Shown here: positions 56,568 to 64,000 of the stretch, one piece after another
Layout: each line of letters opens with the position of its first letter
Position numbering within the stretch: the stretch's first letter is position 1
From: Actinomycetota bacterium
GTDB lineage: Bacteria > Actinomycetota > Acidimicrobiia > Acidimicrobiales > AC-14
Reading direction: 5' to 3'
Assembly: GCA_040754375.1 (NCBI GenBank)
Contig: JBFMCT010000005.1
Location: 56,178 to 120,177 of the forward strand
DNA length: 64,000 bases
Notes under the pieces: model-generated
The model's database searches: none
Told to the model about the DNA's origin: nothing
The model's input: the letters and a program-made list of their open reading frames with translations, nothing else
Position numbers and translations under genes: made by a program

Positions 56568-57430
56568 GTGCTGACGCGGTGCGCGCCTGCGTACACGTTC
56601 GCCCGCCGGTCGCGGAGGAAGGCCACGAGCGTCAGGCCCAGCTCGTGAGCGGCCTCGACCGCCAGGCTCGACGGGGCGGACACCGCGCACACGACCGGGA
56701 CCGATGCCGCGGCCGCCTTCTGGACGATCTCGAACCCGGCCCGCCCGCTCACGACCAGGACGGCGTCGCGCAAGTCCGCTAGCCGCCCGTTCATCAGGGC
56801 CCAGCCGATGACCTTGTCCACGGTGTTGTGGCGCCCGATGTCCTCGCGGGCACACCACAGCTCGCCCCCGGGCGAGAACAGGCCGGCGGCGTGCAGGCCG
56901 CCGGTGGTGTCGAACGTCCGCTGGGCGGCCCGCAGGGCGTCGGGGAGCGAGTACAGGACCGAGGCGTCCACCACCGGCCCCTCCCCGGGCGCCAGGGGCC
57001 GGGCCCCCCGGGCCCGCAGGCCGTCGAGGGAGGCCTTGCCGCACACGCCGCAGGCGCTGGAGATGGTCCCGTAGCGTTCGAGGGGGGCGAGGTCGGGCAG
57101 GCGGGGCGAGCTGAGGCGCACCGTCACCGTGTTGAAGAGCTGGTCGCTCCCGTCGGTGCAATAGGCGATGCGGTCGAGGTCGCGCCGGCTGGCGATCACC
57201 CCCTCGGTGTGCAGGAAGCCGGCGGCCAGCTCGAAGTCCGAACCGGGCGTGCGCATGGTCACGGCCACCGTGCGGCTATCGGGGCCGGCCGAGAGGCGGA
57301 TCTCCAGCGGTTCCTCGGTGGCCACCTTGTCGTGGCGGGTCACATCGCGGCTGCCGCTGATCACCCTGACGACCGCCGGGGTGGTCGGACCAGGCCTGCG
57401 GGCGGCGCGGTCGGCGGGCGGAGCGCTCAC
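56564..57430 (-). CDS. fdhD: FdhD, sulfur carrier for formate dehydrogenase
   Basis: FdhD transfers sulfur from a cysteine desulfurase to the Mo-bisPGD cofactor. The 288-residue protein has the CxxC pair Cys127/Cys130 (TISSACGVCGK), VATEEPLEIRLSAG near the N-terminus, FDTTGGLHAAGLFSPGGEL and REDIGRHNTVDKVIGWAL. GTG 57430 overlaps the stop of the phosphatase gene (GTGA). Its presence predicts a molybdenum or tungsten formate dehydrogenase outside the window. Confidence 0.95.
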   Translation of the reverse strand: MSAPPADRAARRPGPTTPAVVRVISGSRDVTRHDKVATEEPLEIRLSAGPDSRTVAVTMRTPGSDFELAAGFLHTEGVIASRRDLDRIAYCTDGSDQLFNTVTVRLSSPRLPDLAPLERYGTISSACGVCGKASLDGLRARGARPLAPGEGPVVDASVLYSLPDALRAAQRTFDTTGGLHAAGLFSPGGELWCAREDIGRHNTVDKVIGWALMNGRLADLRDAVLVVSGRAGFEIVQKAAAASVPVVCAVSAPSSLAVEAAHELGLTLVAFLRDRRANVYAGAHRVST

Positions 57431-59931
57431 CAGGAGGCGGGCCGCACCGGGACCTCGAACCAGGCCCGCCGGCCCCGGGCCGTGGCCAGCACGCCCCAGC
57501 CGGCCGCCCCGGCCGTGAGCCGGGCGGCGGCCCGCTCGCCCACGAAACCGACGGCCTCCACGTCCACCTCCGGGGCCAGCCCCACGGGCGGCTGGCCGGG
57601 CCCCGTCGGGGGAGGGCCGGTCGTGGGACCGTGGGCGGCCGCGCCCTCGTCATGGCTCCGGCCCCGGGGCCCGACGGGCGCCGGGCCGCTCCTCGGTCGC
57701 GGCACGGTGCCCTGCGGGGGAGGCCCGCCCGTGTCGAAGCGAAGCCGCGGGGCGGGAGAGCGCCAGCCCCCCAGCCCGGGGCCCACGGGCGGCTGGCGGT
57801 GGGTGGCCAGGGACCCGTCCCCGATCTCGACCCGCAGGCGGGACCCCTGGTAACGCACGATCACGGCCATCGGTCCGGGGTCGCATCGGGGGGCCACGGC
57901 GGGCACCAGTTCGGCCAGGAGGGGCCCGGGCTGGTTCTCCACGAGCTCGGAGAGCCCCCAGCTGTCGAGGGCCTCGTCCACGAAGCGGGCGGCTGCGGCG
58001 GCGGCCGACAGCGGGGCCGGCGGGCCGGTGGGCAGCGGCCCGGTGACCAGCGAGGTGCGGGCCACCCGGGGCGGCCGGGGCCGGGTGGGGAGGTCGCCGT
58101 CCCAGTCGGCCCCGGCCTCGGCCCGGGCGTCGGCTGGTACCCGCAGGACCAAGATGGCGAAGTCGTCGCCCATCGTGCCCCCGGCGAACTCGGTCGCCCC
58201 CCGGCCGATGGACGCGGCCAGGGCGGGGGCATCCATCCCGGCCCCGGCGATCAGGGTGGCGGCCAGTTCCTCATCGGCGAACTGGCCCCCCGCCGGCGAG
58301 CGGGCTTCGGACACGCCGTCGGTGTAGAAGACCAGGGCGTCACCGGGGCCGAGGTCGACACGGTCTGAGGTCAGCTCGGGGTCCTCGAGCACGCCGATGA
58401 GGGTGCCGGGCTGGCCCCGCACGTCGATCCACCCCGCCCGGCGGACGACCACCGGCCGGGGGTGGCCGGCGCACGCCAGCGTCACCCGGGCGCGCCCGCC
58501 GTCCACCTCCACGCAGCCGTAGACAGCCGCGCAGAACCGGTCGTCGGCGTCGGGTTCGAGCATGACGGCGTCGTTGACCCGCCGGAGCACGGCCACCGGG
58601 TCGTCCTCGGCGGTCGCCACCGCCCGCAGCGTGTAGCGGACCAGGGCGGTACGCGAGGCGGCGGCCGCCCCCCGGCCGCAGACGTCACCGATGGCCACGC
58701 CCCAGCGTCCCAGGCCCAGGGGGAACACGTCGTAGAAGTCGCCGCCCACGGCCACCGAGCGGTCCCCGGCCCGGTAGAGGGCCGTCACCTCCAGGCCCGG
58801 CACCTCGGGGGCCCGCGGCGGGAGCAGGCTGCGCTGGAGCGTGCGGGCCGTCTCGCGTTCGAGCTCGTAGAGCCGGGCCCGCTCCAGCGCCTGGGCGCAC
58901 TGGTCGGCCAGCGACTCCAGGAAGTCGGCGTCGTCCTCTTCGAACCGCTGGGGCGAGTCCCACCCGAAGGTGGCCACTCCGAAGACCTGCTCGCCCAGGG
59001 CCAGGGGTATGACGGCCAGGGCCACGCTGCGGGTAGGGTCGGGGTCGAGCTGCGGGTAACGCGAGGCCCACTGCTGCTCGTCGCCCACCAGGACGAGCCG
59101 CCGATCGAGGAGGGCGTCGGTCGTGGGCAGCCGTTCGTCGAGACCGATCCGGGCCCAGCGCCGGCGCAGGTCGCCCTCGTAGCCGAACGAGTGCAGCAGG
59201 CGCAGGGCCGTCCCTCCCTCGGCCAGGACGAACAGCGACGCCCGGTGGCAACCGAGGGCCTCCCCGGCACCCGAGGTGACGACCGCAGCCACCTCGTCTA
59301 CCGTCCCGGCGCCCGCCAGCCGGGCACTGACGGCTTGCATCTGCGAGAGCCGCTCGGCCATGCGTTGGGCCGAGGCCCGGGCCCGGTCGGCGGCCTGGTA
59401 GAGGCGGGCGTTGTCGATGGCGATGGCCGCCGGTGCGACCACGGCGGCCACGACCCGTTCGTGGTTGTCGTCGAAGGTCCCCGGCCGCCCGTGCCCGAGG
59501 ACCAGCGCCCCCAGCACCTCACAGGACCGCGAGACCACGGGGTAGGCCAGCCAACTGCCCTCACCCAGGTCCCCGCCATCGGGCCCGTCCAGGCGCACCG
59601 CGCCCTCGCCGCGGATCACCGGACCGAGGGCGTCGACATGGGCGGCGCTGGGCGCCTGGGCGAGGAGGTGGGGAACGGGGCCCGAGGACGCCCGGGCCAC
59701 GTCGGGCGGTCCGGCCGGCAGGAAGGCCCCGAACTCGGCCCCGACCAGTTCGGCGGCCGCGTCGACCAGGCGCTGGAGGACCCGGGCCAGGTCGAGCTCG
59801 GCGACCAGCGAGGAGGAGACCGACCGGAGGCGGCCGACGATGTCAGGGCTGTACCCGGTCGCCGCCTGCTCGGGCCCCGGCCGAGGCCCGGCGACGGGCG
59901 ACGGCTCGCCGTCATGACCACGCTCGACCAC
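57427..59931 (-). CDS. GAF-GAF-PP2C (SpoIIE-type) serine phosphatase
   Basis: The 834-residue protein has two GAF domains (about 30-170 and 200-350), a coiled coil, then a SpoIIE/RsbU phosphatase domain (AGDRSVAVGGDFYDVFPLGL, VAIGDVCGRGAAAASRTALV, LVFYTDGVSEARSP, GDDFAILVLRV) and a C-terminal region of about 210 residues with a Pro-rich insert, perhaps a degenerate ATPase domain. Such proteins dephosphorylate anti-anti-sigma factors and could feed the SigF/RsbW pair in this window. TAGGCT lies 8 nt before GTG 59931. It overlaps fdhD by 4 bp. Confidence 0.88.
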   Translation of the reverse strand: MVERGHDGEPSPVAGPRPGPEQAATGYSPDIVGRLRSVSSSLVAELDLARVLQRLVDAAAELVGAEFGAFLPAGPPDVARASSGPVPHLLAQAPSAAHVDALGPVIRGEGAVRLDGPDGGDLGEGSWLAYPVVSRSCEVLGALVLGHGRPGTFDDNHERVVAAVVAPAAIAIDNARLYQAADRARASAQRMAERLSQMQAVSARLAGAGTVDEVAAVVTSGAGEALGCHRASLFVLAEGGTALRLLHSFGYEGDLRRRWARIGLDERLPTTDALLDRRLVLVGDEQQWASRYPQLDPDPTRSVALAVIPLALGEQVFGVATFGWDSPQRFEEDDADFLESLADQCAQALERARLYELERETARTLQRSLLPPRAPEVPGLEVTALYRAGDRSVAVGGDFYDVFPLGLGRWGVAIGDVCGRGAAAASRTALVRYTLRAVATAEDDPVAVLRRVNDAVMLEPDADDRFCAAVYGCVEVDGGRARVTLACAGHPRPVVVRRAGWIDVRGQPGTLIGVLEDPELTSDRVDLGPGDALVFYTDGVSEARSPAGGQFADEELAATLIAGAGMDAPALAASIGRGATEFAGGTMGDDFAILVLRVPADARAEAGADWDGDLPTRPRPPRVARTSLVTGPLPTGPPAPLSAAAAAARFVDEALDSWGLSELVENQPGPLLAELVPAVAPRCDPGPMAVIVRYQGSRLRVEIGDGSLATHRQPPVGPGLGGWRSPAPRLRFDTGGPPPQGTVPRPRSGPAPVGPRGRSHDEGAAAHGPTTGPPPTGPGQPPVGLAPEVDVEAVGFVGERAAARLTAGAAGWGVLATARGRRAWFEVPVRPASW

Positions 59932-59960
59932 GCGCCGCCAGCCTAACCGGGCCGGCCGGA

Positions 59961-61502
59961 TCAGGCGCTGGGCGCCACCCGGGTGGGGCCGGAGCCGCCG
60001 TGGACGAGCTGGTGCAGCTCGCCGGCCGTGACCGTCTCACGGTCGAACAGCTCCTGGGCGATGCGGTTGAGGTCGTGCTCGTTGTCGCGCAGGATGGTGC
60101 GGGCAGCCTGCTCGGCTCGCACCAGCAGCTCCCGTATCTCGCGGTTGCCGCCTCCCTCGTCAGTCCCGCCCCGGGGCTTGCCGTCGCCCGGCGAGTCGCC
60201 GGCCAGTTCGAAGCGGCCGGTCATGGCCAGCTTCTCGACCATGCGCCGGGCCAGGGCCGAGGCGTGCTCGAGGTCGTCCTCGGAGCGGGTGCTGGGCTGC
60301 CCGAACACGTTGATCTCGGCCGCACGGCCCCCGAGCAACACGATGAGCTGGGCCATGAGCTCCCGCTTGGTGATGACCTCGCGGTCTTCGGCCGAGGCCC
60401 ACGGGGAGCGCCCGAAGGCGTTGGCCCGGCTGATGATCGAGATGCGGGGCGGCGGGTTGACGCCTCGCAGCAGGACCGACAGCAGTGCGTGGCCCCCCTC
60501 GTGGACGGAGACGAGCTGCTTCTCCTCCTCGCCCATGAGCTTGGCCGTGTGGGTGCCCGACAGGACGCGGGCCGTGGCCTCCTCGACGTCCTCGGGGACC
60601 ACCCGGTCGCGGTGGCGGCGGGCGGCCAGCAGGCACGACTCGTTGACGATGCTGGCCAGTTCGGCGGCCGTGAGCCCAGCCGTGTTGGCGGCCACGTCCG
60701 ACCAGTCGACCCGCCGGGAGATGGGACGGTGCATGGCGTGGAGCATGAGGATCTTCTCCCGCCCGGCCCGGTCCGGACGGTCGACGCGGATGCGCCGGTC
60801 GAAGCGCCCGGGACGCAGCAGGGCGGGGTCGATCAGCTCGGGCCGGTTGGTGGCGCCCAGGATCAGCACGCCGCTGGCCCCCAGGAAGCCGTCGAGCTCG
60901 ACCAGGAGCTGGTTGAGCGTATGGTCGAACTCCCGCTCGCCCGACACGTCGGCGTTGCGGTGGCGGCCCACGGCGTCGAGCTCGTCGATGAACACGATGC
61001 ACGGGGCGTCACGCTTGGCCGCCTCGAACAGTTGGCGCACGCGGGCTGCGCCCAGGCCCACGAACTTCTCCACGAAGCTGGTGGCCGACACGAAGTAGAA
61101 GGGCACCCCGGTCTCGCCCGCCAGCGCCCGGGCCAGCAGGGTCTTGCCGCACCCGGGCATGCCGTAGAGCAGGATGCCCTGGGGCAACTGGGCGCCCAGG
61201 GCCTGGAACCGGGACGGGTCGGAGAGGAACTCGGTCACGTCCCGCAGCTCGGCCTTGGCCTCGTCGAGGCCGGCCACGTCCGAGAACGTGACGGTGCGGC
61301 CCGAGGCGTCGGCCTTCTCCAACTGGAAGGGGGTCTCGCCGCTACCGCCGGCGGTGGCCGCCTTGGCCTTGCTGCCGGAACCTCGGAGCTTGAACGGGTT
61401 GCGGGACGGCCGCGTCATGCGGAGAGCGACGATAGTCGCCACCAGGATGGCCGCGGCGCCACCCAGTACGTCAGGTCTGGTGAGAATGCTGGACGCCAGC
61501 AA
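59961..61502 (-). CDS. FtsH-like AAA+ metalloprotease with single TM helix
   Basis: The 513-residue protein has one N-terminal TM helix (DVLGGAAAILVATIVALRM), Walker A GMPGCGKT (114-121), Walker B IVFIDELDAVG, the second region of homology ATNRPELIDPALLRPGRFD, and the zinc site HEGGH (334-338) in an M41 domain. FtsH normally has two TM helices around a periplasmic domain; both the second helix and that domain are missing. TTG 61502 follows GGATGGAG by about 8 nt; the frame stays open upstream to 61664, so the start is uncertain. Confidence 0.87.
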   Translation of the reverse strand: MLASSILTRPDVLGGAAAILVATIVALRMTRPSRNPFKLRGSGSKAKAATAGGSGETPFQLEKADASGRTVTFSDVAGLDEAKAELRDVTEFLSDPSRFQALGAQLPQGILLYGMPGCGKTLLARALAGETGVPFYFVSATSFVEKFVGLGAARVRQLFEAAKRDAPCIVFIDELDAVGRHRNADVSGEREFDHTLNQLLVELDGFLGASGVLILGATNRPELIDPALLRPGRFDRRIRVDRPDRAGREKILMLHAMHRPISRRVDWSDVAANTAGLTAAELASIVNESCLLAARRHRDRVVPEDVEEATARVLSGTHTAKLMGEEEKQLVSVHEGGHALLSVLLRGVNPPPRISIISRANAFGRSPWASAEDREVITKRELMAQLIVLLGGRAAEINVFGQPSTRSEDDLEHASALARRMVEKLAMTGRFELAGDSPGDGKPRGGTDEGGGNREIRELLVRAEQAARTILRDNEHDLNRIAQELFDRETVTAGELHQLVHGGSGPTRVAPSA

Positions 61503-61620
61503 TGGCGCGCTCCATCCGATCGGGGGAAGTGGCGGGCGCAGATAAGGCCCTAAAGGATCGCGCACAGTTGGCTGGCGCGCCACTGCACCGCAGGAAAAAT
61601 TCTGGTGGTAGACCAGACGG

Positions 61621-62361
61621 GTGGAAGTGGTGACGGCCGGCTCGGCGGGCATCGCCCTGTTCATCCGCTACGCGTTCATGCCCAACCACCTGGGTTACTG
61701 CGGTGGCAACCAGAACGAGTTGCTCCTCGAGCAGGCGGCCACCGGCCAGGCCGGCCCAGCCCTGACACCCCTGCTCACCCAGTTCTCGGGGGCTACTCCC
61801 TACCTGCGGTCAATAGCGGCGGCCAACCGTATCGGTGACCCGTTCGATCGCCGGGTGGTGGAGGCGTACTGGCTGGGCAACGAGCTGCTGGCTGGGGTGG
61901 ACGCTGGCGATCTGTACAAGACGCTCGATGAGCGCTTCGGGAGCCAGCTCCCGCCGAAGCTGCGCGCCCAGGTGCTGCGCAAGCCGCCTGAGGGGGCCAA
62001 ACCGTTCCATCTCTTCCATGTCGTCGACGTTTACCGCCACCTTGAGCGCGAATCGGTGGGAATGGCCGCCATCGAGAGCTGCCGTATCAGCTGGGGCCAG
62101 GTCACGGCCGTCGACGGGGCCGCCCTGATGGTCGCCCGCCAGCCTCTCGTGTGGCGGGACGGCAAGCTGGCCCTGGGCCAACCCCAGCCCGAGCGGGCCT
62201 TGCGTTCGGTCGACGGCCTCGGGTTCGCCGACGACGTGGCCGTGGGGGACTGGGTCTCGGTCCACTGGGGCTGGGCCTGCGAGGTCCTCGACGACCGCAA
62301 GCTGGCCAACCTGCGCCGCTGGACCGCCCACCACCTCACCATCGCCAACCAGACGGTCTGA
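61621..62361 (+). CDS. DUF6390 family protein
   Basis: The 246-residue protein shows ALFIRYAFMPNHLGYCGGNQ, then FSGATPYLRSIAAANRIGDP and VVEAYWLGNELL, then a C-terminal beta-rich part (DDVAVGDWVSVHWGWACEVL). I recognise this as the DUF6390 pattern, which in other actinobacteria I recall near hydrogenase genes; no such genes are seen here. GTG 61621 is used. TAGACC 6 nt upstream is a poor -10. It is divergent from the FtsH-like gene. Confidence 0.65.
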   Translation: MEVVTAGSAGIALFIRYAFMPNHLGYCGGNQNELLLEQAATGQAGPALTPLLTQFSGATPYLRSIAAANRIGDPFDRRVVEAYWLGNELLAGVDAGDLYKTLDERFGSQLPPKLRAQVLRKPPEGAKPFHLFHVVDVYRHLERESVGMAAIESCRISWGQVTAVDGAALMVARQPLVWRDGKLALGQPQPERALRSVDGLGFADDVAVGDWVSVHWGWACEVLDDRKLANLRRWTAHHLTIANQTV

Positions 62362-62374
62362 CCCGCTCCGGGGA

Positions 62375-62803
62375 TCAGAGGTGGACGATGCCGTCGTCCT
62401 CGCCGTCGTCGGCCGTGCGGGCGCACGTCGGGCACCACCAGCGGGCCTCCAGGGCGGTGCCGCACGGGCTGTGGCGCAGGGGTTCGGCGCGGCCGGTGGA
62501 CGCCCCCCACTGGGCCAGCAGGCGCAGGGCGCCCGCCAGCTCGTGGCCGGCGGCCGTGAGTTGGTAGACGACCCGTAGCGGGCGCCGGGAGTAGGGGACG
62601 GCTGTCACCACGCCCTCGCGTTCGAGGTGGCGCAGGCGCTGGGTGAGGACATTGGGGGCGATACCACCCAAGTCGACCTGGAGGTCGTTGAACCGCCGGG
62701 GCCCGGCCAGCAGGGCGTTGACCAGCAGCAGGGCCCACCGGTCGCCCACCCGGGCGACGGCCTCGGCCAGGGGGGAGGGCGGGTCGGCCACGTTCCCCAT
62801 CAT
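62375..62803 (-). CDS. HxlR-family transcriptional regulator with C-terminal zinc-ribbon-like Cys
   Basis: The 142-residue regulator has the HxlR winged helix (VGDRWALLLVNALLAGPRRF, NDLQVDLGGIAPNVLTQRLR, HLEREGVVTAVPYSRRPLRV, YQLTAAGHEL). Its tail has SPCGTALEARWWCPTCAR, three Cys that could bind metal. ATG 62803 or 62800 follows AAGAGGA closely. The HtrA-like gene diverges across a 64-bp gap containing a perfect inverted repeat, a likely operator. Confidence 0.87.
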   Translation of the reverse strand: MMGNVADPPSPLAEAVARVGDRWALLLVNALLAGPRRFNDLQVDLGGIAPNVLTQRLRHLEREGVVTAVPYSRRPLRVVYQLTAAGHELAGALRLLAQWGASTGRAEPLRHSPCGTALEARWWCPTCARTADDGEDDGIVHL

Positions 62804-62838
62804 TCCTCTTGCCGGGCCCTCACGGTTGTGGTGTACTG

Positions 62839-62855
62839 ACTTGCAAGTAGCAAGT
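62839..62855. promoter_or_regulatory. Candidate HxlR operator ACTTGC-N5-GCAAGT
   Basis: Two perfect 6-bp arms are separated by AAGTA. The left arm also starts a 10-bp palindrome ACTTGCAAGT. It lies between the divergent HxlR and HtrA-like genes, 12 bp before the latter's first ATG. Confidence 0.6.
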
Positions 62856-62867
62856 TACTAGGAGGAG

Positions 62868-63803
62868 ATGGACGAGATGCCGGCAAAGGTGCTCGGGGAG
62901 TTGCAGGATGCGGCCCAGGCCGTGGCCCGGACGGCCGGCCGTTCTGTGGTCGGGATCGGCCACGGCTGGGGCCTGGGTTCGGGGGTGGTCATCGGTGACG
63001 GGCTGGTCCTCACCAACGCCCACAACGTGGGCGGTCCCGAGGTGGCGGTGACGTTCGCGGGCGGGCGTACGGTGGCCGGCCAGGTGGTCGGGGCCGACGT
63101 CGACGGCGACCTGGCCGTGGTCCGGGTCGACACCGGCGACACGCCGGCACTGGCCTGGGAACCGACCGGTGACGGCACCGGGGACGATGCCGACGAGGCC
63201 GGGCTGGCCGTGGGGGCGGTGGTGTTCGCCCTGGCTAACCCCGGGGGCCGGGGCCTGCGGGTCACGGTGGGCATGGTCTCGGCCGTCAGCCAGGCCTTCC
63301 GGGGCCCGAGGGGGAGGCGGGTGACGGGCACGGTGGAGCACACCGCCCCGCTGGTGCGGGGGTCGTCGGGCGGGCCCATCGTCGACCTCGAGGGCCGGCT
63401 GGTGGGCATCAACACCAACCGCCTGGGCGAGGGGTTCTACGCCGCCATCCCCGCCGGTGCAGGGCTCAAGGCCCGCGTCGACGCCCTGACCCGGGGCGAG
63501 GCGCCCCACCGGCCCCACCTCGGGGTGGGCCTGGTGCCGGGCCGGGCCGCCCGCCACCTGCGCCGATCGGTCGGGCTCCCGGACCGAGACGGGGTGCTGG
63601 TGCGGGTCGTGGAGCCGGGCGGCCCGGCGGCCGAGGCCGGAGTCCGCGCCGGCGACCTGATCGTGAGCGCGGGCGGCGCCCCTGTCGCCCGGGTGGACGA
63701 CCTGCACGCCGCCCTCGACGCCCTGCCCACTGGCCAGCCGTTGGCCCTGGGCCTGGTCCGCGGCGCCGACGAACTGTCGGTCACCGTCTCCTGGCCCGAG
63801 TAG
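62868..63803 (+). CDS. HtrA/DegP-like serine protease without signal peptide
   Basis: The 311-residue protein has a trypsin-like domain with His52 (VLTNAHNVGG), Asp81 (DVDGDLAVVRVD) and Ser167 (VRGSSGGPIVDLEG), then a PDZ domain (about 225-311; RVVEPGGPAAEAGVRAGDLI). Unlike most HtrA proteins it has no signal peptide or TM helix, so it should be cytosolic. GGAGGAG lies only 2 nt before ATG 62868 and about 9 nt before the in-frame ATG 62877, so Met4 may be the true start. A palindromic repeat copy follows the stop. Confidence 0.88.
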   Translation: MDEMPAKVLGELQDAAQAVARTAGRSVVGIGHGWGLGSGVVIGDGLVLTNAHNVGGPEVAVTFAGGRTVAGQVVGADVDGDLAVVRVDTGDTPALAWEPTGDGTGDDADEAGLAVGAVVFALANPGGRGLRVTVGMVSAVSQAFRGPRGRRVTGTVEHTAPLVRGSSGGPIVDLEGRLVGINTNRLGEGFYAAIPAGAGLKARVDALTRGEAPHRPHLGVGLVPGRAARHLRRSVGLPDRDGVLVRVVEPGGPAAEAGVRAGDLIVSAGGAPVARVDDLHAALDALPTGQPLALGLVRGADELSVTVSWPE

Positions 63804-63813
63804 CGGCGGACAA

Positions 63814-63875
63814 CCCCACCCCACCCCACCCCACGAAACCCGCGCGGGAATCGTGGGCGAAATGCCCACGATTCC
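63814..63875. repeat. Palindromic repeat copy 3, truncated right arm
   Basis: A short CACCC tandem run leads into the left arm 63836-63858 (identical to copy 1), loop GAAAT, and only 12 bp of the right arm (63864-63875) before the sequence diverges. Confidence 0.85.
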
Positions 63876-64000
63876 AGGACTCCTGACATAGTGCGCTGAA
63901 AGCCCTGGTGGCGAGGGCCCCATCCATCATCTGAGGCCGCCGAGCGACGATAATAGATGATGTCGAGTGCTGCGGTCCTGGTGGGTGCTGGACTGGCGAG
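63876..64000. other. Right-edge sequence after the repeat break; possible start of another gene
   Basis: After the repeat stops, an inverted pair CATCATCT (63926) / AGATGATG (63955) flanks a 21-nt loop. Two adjacent ATG codons (63957, 63960) open a frame to the window edge (MMSSAAVLVGAGLA). It may be a partial gene or the edge of an inserted element; too short to tell. Confidence 0.3.

Noticed and set aside
1..64000. tRNA, rRNA, riboswitch, prophage or complete insertion sequence
   Set aside because: Nearly every base is in a supported gene, gaps are under 250 bp, and none shows cloverleaf or aptamer structure or transposase motifs.

Overview
The window is chromosomal DNA from a high-GC Gram-positive actinobacterium, most likely class Acidimicrobiia. 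Codons end overwhelmingly in G or C, and GTG/TTG starts and 4-bp ATGA/GTGA stop-start overlaps are common. Lineage markers include WhiB, a SigF-type sigma factor with an RsbW-like partner, a DagK-WhiB-PdtaS block, the SCO1664-DUF3090-phosphomutase trio, DUF3107 and a coenzyme F420-type oxidoreductase subunit. A System I cytochrome c maturation (ccm) operon, uncommon in most other actinobacteria, fits Acidimicrobiia. No rRNA, tRNA, prophage, CRISPR array or complete insertion sequence was seen.

Layout. 1-5.3 kb: ccmB (cut at the left edge), ccmC, D, E, F, H and a CcmI-like TPR gene, tightly coupled. 5.6-12.9 kb: an unusual four-gene operon in which two paralogous membrane-anchored calcineurin-type phosphoesterases flank a GMC/cholesterol-oxidase-like flavoprotein, followed by an alpha/beta hydrolase with a Cys nucleophile. 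12.9-15.9 kb: VTC-domain and DUF4956 genes divergent from a CotH-kinase lipoprotein. 17.2-21.6 kb: an ABC exporter with its two-component system and an AbrB/PIN toxin-antitoxin pair, preceded by two strong hairpins. 21.7-26 kb: an operon of amidase, two small paralogous proteins and a DyP peroxidase. 26-34.4 kb: envelope and secreted proteins, including a membrane protein with a histone-H1-like Lys/Ala/Ser tail, a mycosin-like subtilase, a class F-type sortase with a lipoprotein, and a PQQ sugar dehydrogenase. 34.3-39.5 kb: an acyl-CoA ligase fused to a citryl-CoA lyase, a VOC protein, a NifS-like enzyme, and a secreted TNT-type NADase toxin with its likely immunity protein.

39.6-50.8 kb is largely core regulation: a SufR-like Fe-S regulator divergent from mrp, lgt, DUF3107, two ArsA/Get3-like ATPases, PdtaS, WhiB (with a textbook CRP-type site upstream), DagK, a SigF-like sigma factor, an anti-sigma factor, an orphan Clp-N protein and a divergent MerR-like regulator. 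50.9-54.4 kb holds the SCO1664-DUF3090-phosphomutase block and a family 5 uracil-DNA glycosylase. 54.4-59.9 kb is an operon of GAF-GAF-PP2C phosphatase, FdhD, MobA, DUF6457 and an FrhB-like Fe-S protein, suggesting molybdoenzyme or formate metabolism. 60-63.8 kb holds a one-TM FtsH-like protease, DUF6390, an HxlR regulator and a divergent HtrA-like protease with no signal peptide.

Three patterns cut across genes. (i) A long palindrome family (arms of up to 23 bp) occurs three times, each just after the stop codon of a plus-strand hydrolase or protease gene. (ii) At least seven genes have a TAnnnT -10 box 6-8 nt before the start codon, as expected for leaderless transcripts. (iii) Three 16-bp tandem repeats before the first ArsA gene create two 3-codon mini-ORFs, and the third repeat carries the real start codon.
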